Source: Symsagittifera roscoffensis (taxonomy: Eukaryota > Xenacoelomorpha > Acoela > Convolutidae). From it: 64,000 nt of DNA. The stretch covers positions 60,730,875-60,794,874 of the forward strand of contig NC_087066.1 of the NCBI RefSeq assembly GCF_963678635.1, in the 5' to 3' direction. The notes under the pieces were generated by a model, which worked only from the letters and a program-made list of their open reading frames with translations, was not told the origin of the DNA and searched no databases. Positions 31,026 to 43,359 of the stretch are shown here, one piece after another (positions within the stretch are counted from its first letter, which is position 1; every line of letters begins with the position of its first letter). Position numbers and translations under genes: made by a program.

Positions 31026-34000
31026 TCATAGGGGACAGCCTGGTGCGGGTGTTGACCCGGATCCGGTCGCACTGGCAGACAGGAATCTTGAGTTTCGCTG
31101 GAGCGGCCACGCCACAGATGTTGGCGACGCTTGAGATGCTAGGGATGACTAAAGTGTACACGGTGACTTTGATGATCGGGACTAACGATGTATCAAGGGG
31201 AGAAGCAAGGAAAATAACGAGGCTGCACGACAAGATGAGTTGCCTTCTTGAGGAGCTGAGGATCCAGATGGACCCCATCCTGTTGACGGTATGTACCATC
31301 CCCTACAACATGATGTTTGACCAGCACGCCTTGGAGATGAACGAGAAGGTGCGGAACCTAAACAAGGTGATCCGAGATATCCACCGGAAAAGTGTGCTCC
31401 CTGTCAGACTGTTGGACGTGGCGGAGCGCATGGAGAAAAAGGGATTCCCTGAAGACACCTCCAATGATGGAATCCACTTCGATAGGCCAAGGGGAGCGGA
31501 GTGGCTGAACGACGTCTTCCAAGAACACATAAACACGCTAGAGGCGGATCTGCTAGAGACAGCCCAATTCACGTTAGGACCACCCCCGAACCCACCATTC
31601 CTTGCCTCAAGGGCCTTGTCTGCTCGCTTGGGAACGAGAGTTGACACTAGAGATAGTTCGAGGAGCAACCAGACCAGATTGCAGAGTGTCACGCCAATGG
31701 AGTCTGAGGAGGTGACGTCCTCAACACCTCCAGGCTCGGCGATATCCTCTGTGGTAGTGGCAGAGAACAAGCGGGAAAAGAGATCTATGGAGTCCGCTCG
31801 CTTGAGATATCCTGAGAAGGTGAAGGAACTGGACCTAGAGGGTTTGGAATGCAGGCGAGAATTGGCGGAGACCCTGGGGATTGAACGAGTGTCGCACGAG
31901 GATTTAAACAGACATCATTGCGTGGACTGGTTGAAAGCTCATGAGGCACACTTCTGGAGAACGAAATTGATGGAGACCGCAGATCTGACCGGAATTCCCA
32001 CAAAAGCGATCATGGGACCCATTAACTACAGACCTCTCAAGCTGTTGGGGAGTCCTGGACTCATAGTAGAACCCCCCAAACACCGAACAAGCATCGCCAG
32101 GATCAGGTTGGTGACCCCGGCACAGTTGAAAGTGGTGGACAAGCTACTCAATCCGGGGGGAATGGAATTGCCAGATGCCGCTTACGAAGGCTCGAAGTTG
32201 GCGGAAGATCCCAGGTACGGGAAGCCCTGTGGCAGCACCCAGCTGGCCAAAACCCTGGCAGTTTATGATAGAGCAGATCCAGCTGCTGCGAGAGTAGTCA
32301 TTGTGGCGGGATCGGACTTCGAAGGAACATCTCCCAAGTTGTTCTGGCCGGAGACTCTGATATACTCTTTGCCAGGAGCTGAATTAAACCAGATGTTAAC
32401 TCTGGTGGAGGCAATGAAGTCAGAGATGCCCTGTGAGCCTGAGTTGCTATTGTTTGCAGGAATGAATGATCACCTGCACGCGATGGGACTTCTTGAGCAG
32501 CTAAAGGGCAATGAAATTCCGACATCGAGGAAGATATGGGAAGCCATTCAGGCGTTGTTTGCAGCGATGAATGAAGTGCAGGAGAATGTTGTCTCGAGAT
32601 TTGGATCCAAGACGAAGGTGGTGTTCACCACATCCCCTGGATACGCGAATATGCCACCTGCCCTACAATTCGTGTACGCGGTCTTGATCCTAATAGCAGA
32701 AGGGAATGAATGGCGGATTCTAATGGCAGCCCCCAATCGGGAGTTGGAGCCATCGAACCTGAGGCTTCGCAAGTCAGAACTGGCGGCGGCATGGGCGGAC
32801 ATATCTAATGCACTGAGGGGCTTTTATGGACTAGCCGACATCCTGATCGTGTTAGACGAGGTGCTCTTGCTAGAGATATCGAACTTTGCCAGGCAACTTA
32901 AGTTCAGCCCAGTCATCGGGGACGATCACCCGGCGATAAGCCAATTGACGGCCAGCTTGTGGTTTCGGAGCATGGATGTGAAGATCACAAATTCCACCAG
33001 CAGGTCTAGAGGTCCTAGTAACGAGAGAAGAAATGTGGCCGAGACGGAAAAGCAATTAGAATCGATGAAATATCGCTTGACGCAAGAGAATGGCTGGTGG
33101 CCATTTTTGACACCAAGGCTGGAGAATGCCACGAATAAGACGAGGGAGGAAGCACCACCCCTCGTGAAACAAGTCTGGAGTTTCCTGGAGAAACAGCTGG
33201 AGCTGGCCGAAGTAAGAGACATGACGGTGGCTAGATTTGTCTCGGCCGCCAATGAAGTGACGATTGGAGGGTTCTGGAGAGAGCACGCCAATGGTGAGCT
33301 GAGGACTAGGAGGGATCATGAGATTCTCAAGTTCTTGAGTCCTTGCTGGGAAAAGGAATTCATGGCAGGAATGTTCGGCACCACGGCGACTATCTTTGGA
33401 GCCTTCGTGCAGGAGATACTGGGCATGCCCATCAGCCTGCTCTTGGCTTTGTACCTGGTCTACCCCAGATACTTGTTCAACATGGGCCCAGCATACATGT
33501 TTAGTCGAGGAGTAGAGACACTTCGAGTTGATGGGTATCTGGCACTATTACTCTTGACCCATGGGGAATTGGTGTCGTTTCATCGATTGATGGAATATGG
33601 AGAGCCTCTGTCTATGGGGAGAGTCCATTCGAGCATTGAAACCTACTCCTACAAGTGTGCCGCAGGGTTAAAGACGTTGCTAGTGCAATACCTCATGATG
33701 CAGAATCGGCACATGACAGGTGAAGATGAGAATCCAACCTCGAAAGAAGAATGGAAGAAGATGAATAGAGGGATGCCTCTGTTGACGGACCTATGCCTGG
33801 CAATGAGTTCGGACCCTATGGGGATAATCCGGGGTCTAGAGGAGGTGGTGACCTGCATTTATGGTCCAGCAGTGACGTACGCATTCCCAGATCCCCTGGT
33901 GACAACGTATCGTCACTCTGTGACGCACTTGAGTCTCATCAGCATACTGGATGGGACGGCGCTCAATTGGTGTCAGCAGGAGGTGCTCAGAGCGCGAATG

Positions 34001-34516
34001 AGCAACACGGTACTCTTTGGAAAAGTGAAAGATGCCGAGCTGATAGTGTACAACTTCAGGGGGCAAATGCAATGTAGAATGGGAGGCAAGCGAGAGGACC
34101 CCATCGAAACGTACCCCAAGTTTTGGAACTTGAACCCATTGACGGCAGACGAACGAGAGATCTTGAGGATTCCTGCTTGGAAGGAATGCTTTGCGCTGGT
34201 CAAGAGGGAGCTGGAGGCCATAATGGAGAAAGAGATCCTCCCAGCCACCATGCCTGAGTACCCGATAGTCAGGAGGATGACCTTGGGAATGAACAGCCCC
34301 TTGGTAGTTCCCTCCATAATGGCGAGGATGACGACGGAGGAAATGCAGAAGTATTTCACTGATGGCTGGGACCCCCTGTTCATCGGCTACACGGCGGCGG
34401 TCTACTTCCATACTAGCGAAGCGAAGGTAAATTCGTGGACGACGCAAGCGAAAAAGATGAGAGGTTCGCAGCCCCCCGAATATGAGGTGCGAAAGGTCTT
34501 GAGAGCTCTTGAGTAG
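30913..34516 (+). pseudogene. ORF2 SGNH-hydrolase region, copy B
   Basis: The correct frame resumes after the shift near 30912. The SGNH motifs are intact: GDS (~31031), SFAGA, GTND (~31178) and DGIHF (~31466). The second SGNH-like unit has GSD (~32308) and GMND (~32460). There are few differences from copy A across this region. A CAG-to-TAG change makes a stop at 34514-34516, where A reads Gln. Confidence 0.8.
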
Positions 34517-37500
34517 GAGGGACTTGAGAACATGCTACCCATATGGGATGATGGCAGGATGATCATGATGGAGGGGCACGTCGCATTGGTGGACGACATG
34601 AAATTTGCAACGAGAAAATACAGGGCACCCTATGGCTTAGAACAGGTGGAAGTGAGACAGGAGGGAAAAGAACTAGATGCAGCAGGTCAACTGCACGTAG
34701 CCCTGACGGAGTACAAGAAATTGGACCCTACGACACCATCACCACTGTCAGTGGACACGCCTGGAGACAAGAGGAGTGGACCCGTCGAGGACCCGTCGAG
34801 GACCGGTTTAAGAAAATTCTCGAGAGAAGGAGACATGAGTCAGAAGAAGAAAGTATGGATGAAACTCTCAGTGAAGCAGGTGAAGACATAGAAGTGGGGA
34901 ATACGCCTGAACCAGGGCCATCAGGGGAGGAGCTCACCACTCAAGAGCTGTTGAAAGACTTGAACGAGGAGAATTGGGCAGATACTGCCACCCCACCTCT
35001 GAATCCGTCCCCCCGGAAGAATCTGGAATTGCCATTGGCAAATGAGACCTTCAATATGGGGATGATACTCTTGAGCTCGGAGGAAAGGGAAAAGAACACT
35101 TTCGAAGGGAACAAGGACATGTTCCTGGGGTCCCTGAAGTACGATGCTTGGCAGGAGTTCTTGGAAGATTTCAATCTAGAAGTGGGCAGCGAGACGACGC
35201 TGGACTAATTCAAGGAGGAACTGTGGGACACAGTCGTGAGATTTGGAGAACCGCTTCTGATAGGAACGGGCCTGGATGAGAAGGCGAGAAAAGAGCTGCT
35301 GAGCAAGCTGGTAGAGCTGAGGAATTCACGATCGAAGACTAGAGAAGAAAAATGTGAGGACAGCTCTACTCTGAAACAAAAAACTGTAGATAAAATAGTT
35401 GATGATATAAAAAGGGATAAGGTTGGGACTAGTAATATGATTAAAAGTACTAGTATCCTCAAGGCTCGAGCAGGGGGGAGGCAAGAGTTGGAAGGATTGG
35501 GGGTAGACAGAGAGGTCGAATCAGTGATGATAGCCACAACACCCTCAAGCAGAGATGTGAAGACCCGCAAGAGGAAGAGAGAAGTGGAGGGATTGGGTAG
35601 TCCTTCAGTGGATGCTGTTTAGGAAGGAAACTTGAGAGAGACGGCGCCCATGGTTTTGGCTCGATGCAAGACGGCGGCATACAAGAGCAGCTCGGAGCTC
35701 AGAAGACCACTCGAAGTAGATAGGGAAATAGAGGCTTCCAGCAGTTCGACATCGGAGGAAGACTTCAAGCCTCAGAAGATAAACGTAAAGAGAGGTTCAA
35801 CGAATGGACAGACATGGGAAGTGGATGTCGGCAAAGAAAGGATCTCGAAGGCACACCAGGCCACGGGCAAGCGAGTGATGAGTGATCCATTGGAGAGGAA
35901 CAAGACGAGAAACACCTCCCGGACGTGGTGGGTGGCCCTCGAGACATTGAAGGAAATGGAGGACTGCTTGAAGAAGTTGGACAGTGGAGTAGCTCGCAAG
36001 CGACGCAATTGGGCCACCCAGCAGAAGGCCGAGGTTAACAAAATAGAAATGGCGAATCAGCTGAAGAGGTCCTGGCAGAACTTGTTGAAGGATCATTTTG
36101 AAGAGGCAATGAGGACACCCTCATCAGCACCGCCATTGATGGCGAATCCCTTCGTTAGAACTGCAGGACAATTGATTTTCACCTGGAGTCTGGTGGGAAT
36201 AGAGTTGGAGACATTGACCTCGTATGATAGGCTGAAGTTGGGAAGCAAGAAGCTAGATGTGTATCAAGCACTGATGCAACACGTGGCCAGGGACAATTCA
36301 GGCTTGAGCCTGGCTAGGAGGAAGGATGCCACATGTTTCTTGAGATGGATAATGTCAATGATGTCTGATAGTACCATCTTGGCATGCCACCAGAGAGCAA
36401 GCGGAGGTAAAACCATGGAAAAAAGAGTCTCAACGATCATCTTGAACGTGTATCAGAGTACTGGTATAGAAAAAGAAGATGGTTCCAGACTGTCCCTAGA
36501 GAACCACAGAAAGCTGGACGAGGTACGGAGATTTTATAATAAGAAATTCGAAGAAGAGCATGATGTTCACCGTAACCTGGCCTCGTCAGAGCAATACTTG
36601 AGACCCAGCGAGAAGGGGGAATACCAATACGTGTCAGGAGTGATGGGAATAGCCTACAACCCCTTCTTAGACTCAGAAACTGGAGGCGCTCACAGGAACC
36701 ACGAGGTAGCGGAGCTACTGAAGTTTTGGACAGAAAGAATAATGGAAATAGACGCGGTGGAGAAAGAGGGGCCGAGCCTGGGCCTGATTCTTGAGAAAAC
36801 ACCAGAGGTGGTAAGCACACCGCGCTCGAACAAGAGAGTTGAAGTGAAAATGGGCGATGGAAATGGCTTGTTAATCACGAACTTGGGGGTGGTATGGAAG
36901 CTACTAAGACCCTCCTGGTGTCCACATCCCCACGCGAGTCTGATCGAGGAAACCACCGAGCGAGTGAGGTTAGCACCAACGGAAGATGAAGATCTGGCAA
37001 AGTTGAGTGTGTTGCACAAGCTAATCTCACCTCAGATACAGGAGTCAGGCGAAAAGACGAGCAAGCTCGGGTCAGCAAAGAAGATGGAGCCGGGTAGCTG
37101 TCTGGATTCGACGTGTGGGAACGGAGAGCACACCTGCGATGGACGGTCATGTGTCAGGATAATGTCCTTTCAAAAAGAAGACCTGGTCACTTGGTTTGAA
37201 GACATCACGGAAAGGGAGAAAAGTGAAGTGCAAATAGTTGCGGAGTGTTACGCGAGAACTACAGTGAATATAGCGACAGCTCTCGGATTCTTCTCGAGAA
37301 TGTGTAGTCTGCAGTCACTGGAGAGGCTAGAGTCTGAACACCATTTAGTGACGGCGTTGAGCGTAGAATCATGGCCTGGGGTGTTGCAGGTGACTCAAAA
37401 ACACATCCGGAGCTGGAAGGTTGGTCTCGAGGCGGAAATGGGGTTTCCCATGAGCGAAGCTTATGGCCTGCCATTGAACGCAAAATCCTTGATAGGGTCA

Positions 37501-37677
37501 ATGATGGCCAACCTGTGCGGAAGCCACTACCCACTGCACATAGCGATGGTGGAAGCATCCAGCCAAAGAGTACTGGTGGACAAGGCCTTCTCAGTACCCA
37601 AGTGCGTGAGGTTGGCTCGGATATCGCATCACTCGCACAAGCTGTTGAGAAAAATCAGAGGAACAGTACCAAGATAA
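34517..37677 (+). pseudogene. ORF2 middle region, copy B, several stops and a shift
   Basis: Continues ORF2 after the stop at 34514. An 11-bp tandem duplication (ACCCGTCGAGG, ~34783-34804) shifts the frame. In-frame stops follow at 35206 (AAG to TAA), 35620 (TCG to TAG) and 37675 (AGA to TAA-type change), each a sense codon in copy A. The protein text otherwise follows copy A closely, including the Cys-rich CLDSTCGNGEHTC patch. It reads correctly through the place where A lost a base (near 37453), so that break is private to A. Confidence 0.8.
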
Positions 37678-38684
37678 TTGAGAGATGACTTGAGTGAAAT
37701 CTGGGGAGAAGAACTTTTGAAGTTGGAGAGTGAGAACACAAGCGATCACGAGAGACAAAACGTGATTGGAAAACCTGGGGGAGGTGCTCCAAACATGGAA
37801 GATAGCGACACGATGCATGAGAAAATGATAGAGCTTGAGCCTCTCTTGGAAGCCTCGGGAGAGCGTAACCTCAGGAGCATTGAGATCACCCATGGAGAAT
37901 GCCCGTGCCACTGTTTGGCAAAACGGTGTGGTATCCAGATCACAAGAACCTTTGCCTGGTGTGGGATATGGAAGAAATTCGGTCGATCGGACTACCGGAT
38001 CACCGGCAGAAGGTGACGCTCTTAGTAGTGAGTACGATGTTGGCTCTGAGATGGATAGAAGAGAAAATAACGAAGTATCGGGAAGCAACGACGCCAACAG
38101 CTGAGTCAATATACGCGATAGACTACAGCAGGAGACTCGAGTTGTTTGAGACTGCGTGCAAAGTATTCGCCATACCAACGGAAGTCAGACACGTATGGAG
38201 CCGTTTGAGGTACTTTCCATGGTTTCGGGCGACGCTGACGTCTTGGTTGTACATGACAACGAAAGATCACATGAGGAAGCATCAAAAAGAGTATCGACCG
38301 TTCCAGGCCGAGATTGGGCCGGAAGCTTTCAAGAGACCCCTGTTGACCCACCGAAATGCGATCACGACAGGATGGAAGAGAGTGGGTAAGATGTCTAGAG
38401 ACAATACCAAAGCGAGGGAATCGATACTAGAGGAGGATCTGGCGAAGAACGTGAGCTTGAGCCTGCACAACTCCTTTTGTTTGAACCGGGAATCTAGGGT
38501 GAAGGCACTACCCAACCAGACAAAGAGGTTGCAGGAACAAAGAGAATGGATGCGATCCTATAAACAGCTGAAGGCTTGGGAGGAGATCGTGATTAGCTCC
38601 GATGATGAAGAAGAACTGTTGAGACAGTTTGCCATATCTAGTACTTCAGGGTGCGGCTCCTCCAAGGAGAAGCGTGCGAGATGA
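37678..38684 (+). pseudogene. ORF2 C-terminus, copy B
   Basis: Last part of ORF2. A small deletion near 37919 (GGCGCAAACGG in A, GGCAAAACGG here) shifts the frame once more; the correct frame then runs to the natural stop at 38682-38684. The acidic IVISSDDEEEL tail is kept. Confidence 0.75.
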
Positions 38685-39111
38685 GTGGATGGTTCGAATG
38701 GATCTTGAGTCTTGAGAGGGAAGGGGGCTTGAGTGTGGATCCGGGTGAAACCTGGATTCACGAAAAAGAAATTTTAACGAATCAAATATTGTTATTAATA
38801 TGCTATATCTATTATATAAATCAAAATGCTGCATGACAATTTCCTGATTGAATGGGACAAAAGAAATTTTAAATGATTGGCTTAAAAAGCGAGAATTCAA
38901 GGGTGCAGGTGTGTGCAGATTTTGATTGCTGTTTAGCGATAGTGTGAAAATTTTACATGGCCGTGAATTTTGGGGTGTAGATAAGCTTAAGTCTGCTGCA
39001 AACTTCTGTAAATGGCCACTGGCACTGTACCTTGAGCAACACTCGGTTTTTGGGGACTCACTGGCAGACGACAGCACGCGATGAGGACATCGATCTCGAG
39101 TCCAGGGAGTA
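38685..39111 (+). other. 3' region of copy B
   Basis: Non-coding, collinear with 19568-19993. The LTR-adjacent module is present but decayed: CGAT-GAGGAC-ATCG, then GTCCAGGGAG (one substitution in the 10-mer), just before the LTR. Confidence 0.7.
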
Positions 39112-39852
39112 TGTGCCAGTCGGTCATATTTGGAAGTTTGACCTTGAGAAAAGCGAAAAACACTTGATTTTGGAGTGAAATTTAATTTTTCAAAATTTCG
39201 AATGGAGCCTGTCATGCACGATTTTCTCGCGATAACTGAAAGTCAAAAAAGAGAATTCAGAACAATCGAGTGACAATCGCGGGAAAGTTGCAAGAAAAAT
39301 CGGTAGGAAATTGCTATTCGCAATTTCCGTCACAGTAATAATCTAGAGTAGAGCTGTCCCATTCGAAACAGAGAGAAGCGTATTCCCACGAACTGGATTA
39401 TTGTGACTTGACTGGAGTATTATTCTAAACTGGACTAGAGTGAACCTTCGGTGAAAGGTGGACAGCTTGAGTGTCCCAATGGTTCACGAGGAACTACAGT
39501 CTAGAGTACAAACTTGTTCTTGTTGTTAAAACTGACAATGAATCAAAGTTCCACTGTCTGATAAAAAATAACTTAACGGATTGTTCCAACCCAATTTTTA
39601 ACGGCGTTCATGTATTTTGGGTATCTAGAGACCTAAGTATGAGGACGTTCCTAATTCTAGAGTGGGGGGAAATTTTAGTAGTAGCCTTTAAGCTGTAACG
39701 GGTCGTAGTCTCATGTCACCAACGAACCGAATTGGCTCCGACTGATTTGAGGTAGAAAAACACAAGAGATAGTGTCCCTGACTCTTGAGCCAATGGTTAT
39801 AGGGCCTATTTTTCTTAAGCCTCATGTGTGACTGCAGTAGACGAATGTTACA
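39112..39852 (+). repeat. 3' LTR of copy B, internally deleted
   Basis: 741 bp, TGTGCC...TTACA. It has diverged from the copy-A LTRs and lacks about 160 bp between AAAACTGAC and ATCAAAGTTCC (near 39534), which removes most of the pre-poly(A) hairpin. Right flank begins TTCTGCC; its target duplication cannot be checked because the left end is missing. Confidence 0.9.
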
Positions 39853-39907
39853 TTCTGCCTTTCCAAATTGTTCTCAAATTGTACTTGCAATCAGGTCTGT
39901 AGCGCCG

Positions 39908-40884
39908 CACGGAGCACGATACTATATCGATAGTATCGTTCGATACATCGATATATCGATACTCGACACCGATACTTTTTTTGTCTCCGATACTTCGATA
40001 CCGATACCGATACTCGATCTGGATTTATCGCAATTTTTGATAGAAACGATACTTGAAATTTTAAATTCCAATACTTTGTCAGTTTTCGCTCGGTCGGTCA
40101 TTATAATTTTCACCTTAAATTCCTTAATTTCACCTTTTCAGTTTTCACCTTAATTTCGGTCACCTTAAATTTTCGCGTTCACGGAGCGCTCTATCTTCTT
40201 TTGATTTTAAACTAGCCATTTCTTGTTTCAGAGTTTGATTATGGATGACACTGATACTAACATTGACGAAACAGAGATCAGCCTCAGCTCCAAGAAACCC
40301 ACTCGGAAAAGCGATAAAAAGCGTATGGGACAAATGGATATCACCTAATATGATTGCAAAAGCACTGCTTTACGCAGACGGAGAATTTCATGATTACATC
40401 CGACACAAGATGGTGCCTAATATTGACGGCGGTGAGCATGGATATACCAACCCAGAATCCAGTTACAAGAGTTTTAAGGATCGCGAGCAGCAATCAACAG
40501 GATTTGATATTTTGAATGCCCTGGACGGCTTTGTGTCATCTAACGTAGACGCCGAGCGCCTGTTTTCTTGGGGTCGGCTCTCAAAAAATTACCTTCAAGG
40601 TCAGATGAGCCCGGCTACCCACTCGCGCAAAGTATTTCTAAATAAATGTCAGCATTTGCTCTGAATTTATTGTGTTATAAATAAAAATGTTCGACAAAAG
40701 GTTTTTTTATTTCTGAGTTTATTTTAAGATACAATACAAAACGATACTTTTCCCGATACTCAAAAGCTATTTTCAGAAAAAACGATACCGATACCACTTA
40801 AGCAGCAAAAACGATACCGATACCGATACTTCATATTAGATGCCCGATACAGATACCGGAAGTTTGTCGGTATCGAAGTCCCTG
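39908..40884 (+). mobile_element. Deleted hAT-type DNA transposon
   Basis: The right end, read inward, starts CAGGGACTTCGATAC, a hAT-style CAGGG terminus. The left end CACGGAGCACGATAC matches it at 11 of 15 positions. Flanking bases TGTAGCGC (39898) and TGTAGCGG (40885) look like an aged 8-bp target duplication, although two extra bases separate the left one from the terminus. Both subterminal regions are packed with CGATAC/GATACCGATAC repeats, typical of transposase-binding ends. Confidence 0.7.
40241..40664 (+). pseudogene. hAT transposase remnant (C-terminal dimerisation domain)
   Basis: The open part 40245-40664 encodes a run including NVDAERLFSWGRLSKNYLQG, the hallmark of the hAT C-terminal dimerisation region. 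An ATG at 40241 in another frame gives MDDTDTNIDETEI followed by basic residues, probably the original N-terminus, with a shift near 40320. The central DDE and BED parts are gone, so this is an internal-deletion derivative that could only move in trans. A pyrimidine-rich CAG just upstream (~40231) may be an old splice acceptor. Confidence 0.75.
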
Positions 40885-40916
40885 TGTAGCGGTGACCACT
40901 CGATTCGGTGTATGCC

Positions 40917-41106
40917 CACAACGCCGAACATTCACAACGCCGAAAATTATAAAGCTATTCACAACGCCGAAAATTAAAAAGCTATTCACTGCGCCGAAAA
41001 ATTAAAAGCTATTCACAGCGCAAAGTGATTAACTCAAATACATTTCTGAGAAATACAAAACGCAAAAAAAGACTGTCTCAAATTCATTTCTGAGAAATAC
41101 AAAACG
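40917..41106. repeat. Short tandem repeats between hAT and MULE remnants
   Basis: Four to five copies of a ~28-bp unit near CTATTCACAACGCCGAAAAT (40917-41020), then two copies of CATTTCTGAGAAATACAAAACG (41041-41106). They may be the subterminal region of the MULE that follows. Confidence 0.6.
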
Positions 41107-41117
41107 GATGTTTAAAA

Positions 41118-42060
41118 ATGCTAAAAAGGACCCCACAGAGGCCATACGGGATGTCTACAATAACGCGTTGGAAAGAGAACAGTCGGCACTGGCACCAGAG
41201 CTTTTTTCTGTGCAATCTTCGCTTTACAGAGCCAGGGCGAAGAAGTGCCTTGAGTTCCTCATGCAATTGTTTTAATTACTATTACCGGCAAGTGAAAAAC
41301 AAATCGCTTATAGGTGAGCGTTTTTTGCTAAACACTGATCGCGAAAATGGGGTTATTGTTTTTGCTGCAGACATAGGTTGGGAAATTCTTGCCTCATGTG
41401 ACATTTTCATATATGTTGGCACATTTTAATTTTGTCACCGGCCTTTTGAGCAACGTTATGTTATATTCGGTAATAAGTTGAACGCCGATTGCCGCTAGTT
41501 TTTACCTTGATAGATGGGAATACTGCGGCCCAGTACTGCCGCGTTATTGCAATTATGCGGATAAAAATAATTCACCTTGGAAAAAGGTTCAGTCCTGAAA
41601 TTGTTACTGACTATGAACGTGGCATGATCAATGCCATTTCTTCGGAATTTCTTAATGTATCCCATTATTAGAGAGTTAGGGAACTTAGGGAGTTACAAAA
41701 GCGTTTTGCCAAGTTATTGATCCCCTACGGTACTTAACCGAACTTGGATTATAACTTTCGAGCCATCTATGTGGAACGTTTATCAACGCGGACCAAGACG
41801 TCGAACGACCAACTATTGCGAAGGGTTGAGCAATCAGTGGAATCGACGTAATCACCGTGCAATTTTTGGTTGGCTCATAGTTTTTTGAAACAACAAGAAC
41901 GGCAACAAGAAATTTTTTTCGGTTGATGGAAAGCAGAAAGTTACCTTGTCTCCAGGCAAAAAAGTGAAGAAGGTACAACAACCAAATCCAGCCGGTCAAG
42001 CGGTCTTACCGCTGAGGAGCCGGGAATTTGAACGAAAGCTTGAACTGTGCTTGAGCTAAG
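41118..42060 (+). pseudogene. Decayed Mutator-like (MULE) transposase
   Basis: Broken frames on the + strand. 41118-41429 contains GVIVFAADIGWEILASC and ends in a VGTF segment like the start of the MULE transposase core (first catalytic Asp region). 41489-41671 contains MPLVFTLIDGNTAAQYCRVI and EIVTDYERGMINAI, matching the second core segment (DyE). Downstream to about 42060 are further coding-like but frame-broken pieces (FLKQQERQQE). No intact product is possible. Confidence 0.65.
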
Positions 42061-42179
42061 AGCTAACACCTGATGAACAGGAAATCGAAAACAACATGCT
42101 TAAAACAAGAAAACTGAAAACGGCTGGGTAGAGGTAAAACCCGATGACGATTCAGCCTGACTAACCCAAAAACAAAAAC

Positions 42180-43359
42180 TGGTATCAACAATACTCACCT
42201 TTAATATAAGAAGTTTAATAGAAATGTGACGGCGAACTTGTTTAGCAAATGCAATCTGTCTTTCAAATAAACATGATATTTTATGCCTAACTGAAACATG
42301 GCTGACTGATGAAGTAAGATCCGAAACTCTTTTCATACCAGAATTCGAAATATACAGATGTGATCGACCATCCAAAAATTACCAGACAAAACATCGCGGT
42401 GTCTTAATTGCCATCAGAAACAACTCTAGACATCAACATGTACCGATAAACTCAAATATTGAACAAGTTACATTGAGACTAATTGATTTCGAAAATATAT
42501 CCTCTTTCATTTGCTGTGTTTATTGCCCACCAAAAGATAGCCCACATAGACCAACAGCCTCTTCTATTGTTGATTTTCTAACCAAAGTTAGTGCAACTGC
42601 AAAAGACTTGAATTGTGAAAAATTAATGATAACTGGAGATATAAATTTTTCGAAAACTGACTGGAAAGCAATGGCATCAGATGATCCCGAGGAAGATCTA
42701 ATCCTTGAAACTTTAATTGATCACAATTTTGATTAAATATTGGCACCTGAAAAAGCAAAAAGCTAAGATGTTTTCCTAGTCAACAACCCCTCCCTAATCA
42801 TTAACTCATTCATTGATAAAAATGCTGATAGTATGTATTCAATAGAAAATAAGAACCTCAGTGATCACAATGCCTTTACAACAGAAATCAATCTGAACCA
42901 AAGGCTAATTGAAACAAGAAGTGATGACAAAGTAAAATATGCATTCAAAAGAACAGATTGGAGTGCAATCAATACTACAATAATCAATAATCCCCTCATA
43001 CCGTTTTGCTTTAGTAACTGCGATTTTTTACTTGATCAATGGTACACCTGGCTTTGGAGAATTCTGAAAGAAAATATACCTAGAGTAACAGAACATAGAG
43101 CCACACTCCCCCCTTGGATCACACCCCAACCTCCCACCTTATTAAGCGCAAAGAAATTTTACTTCGGAAACAACAATCCTCTCCGAAACCAGAAATTTTA
43201 TCTAAAACTACAAACTTAGAAGAAAAAATAAAAAATTCTGCTGATAAAGATCTGAAAAACTACGAATTAGAGATTTTTGCACTAAGAAAGTTTAGTACAA
43301 TTCAGAAGTATTTGCGAAGCATAAGAAGAGCATCTAGACTACCTTCGATAATGAAACTT
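42180..43359 (+). pseudogene. LINE fragment: AP-type endonuclease, cut by copy C
   Basis: Frame-broken + strand coding remnant. CLTETWLTDEV (~42289) carries the catalytic Glu region, MITGDINFSKTDW (~42626) the Asp-x-Asn region and NLSDHNAF (~42850) the SDH of an APE-like LINE endonuclease. After 43200, YELEIFALRKF and IQKYLRSIRRASRLP resemble the segment between endonuclease and reverse transcriptase of CR1/Jockey-type LINEs. The fragment stops exactly where the LTR of copy C starts (43360), so C inserted into it; the reverse-transcriptase half is not in the window. Confidence 0.75.

Larger units (their letters stand above)
20896..39852 (+). mobile_element. Copy B: older full-coding-length Ty3/gypsy element hosting copy A
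   Basis: The right portion of copy B; its left gag fragment is at 2044-2220 and its 5' LTR and leader are not seen. It keeps gag, complete pol, macro-like domain, spacer, ORF2 and 3' LTR. Its sequence is close to copy A but has accumulated stops (21952, 34514, 35206, 35620, 37675), frameshifts (near 27851, 30912, 37919) and an 11-bp tandem duplication near 34788. It is therefore an older inactive insertion, yet the only same-subfamily copy here that retains the protease-RT-integrase region. Confidence 0.9.
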
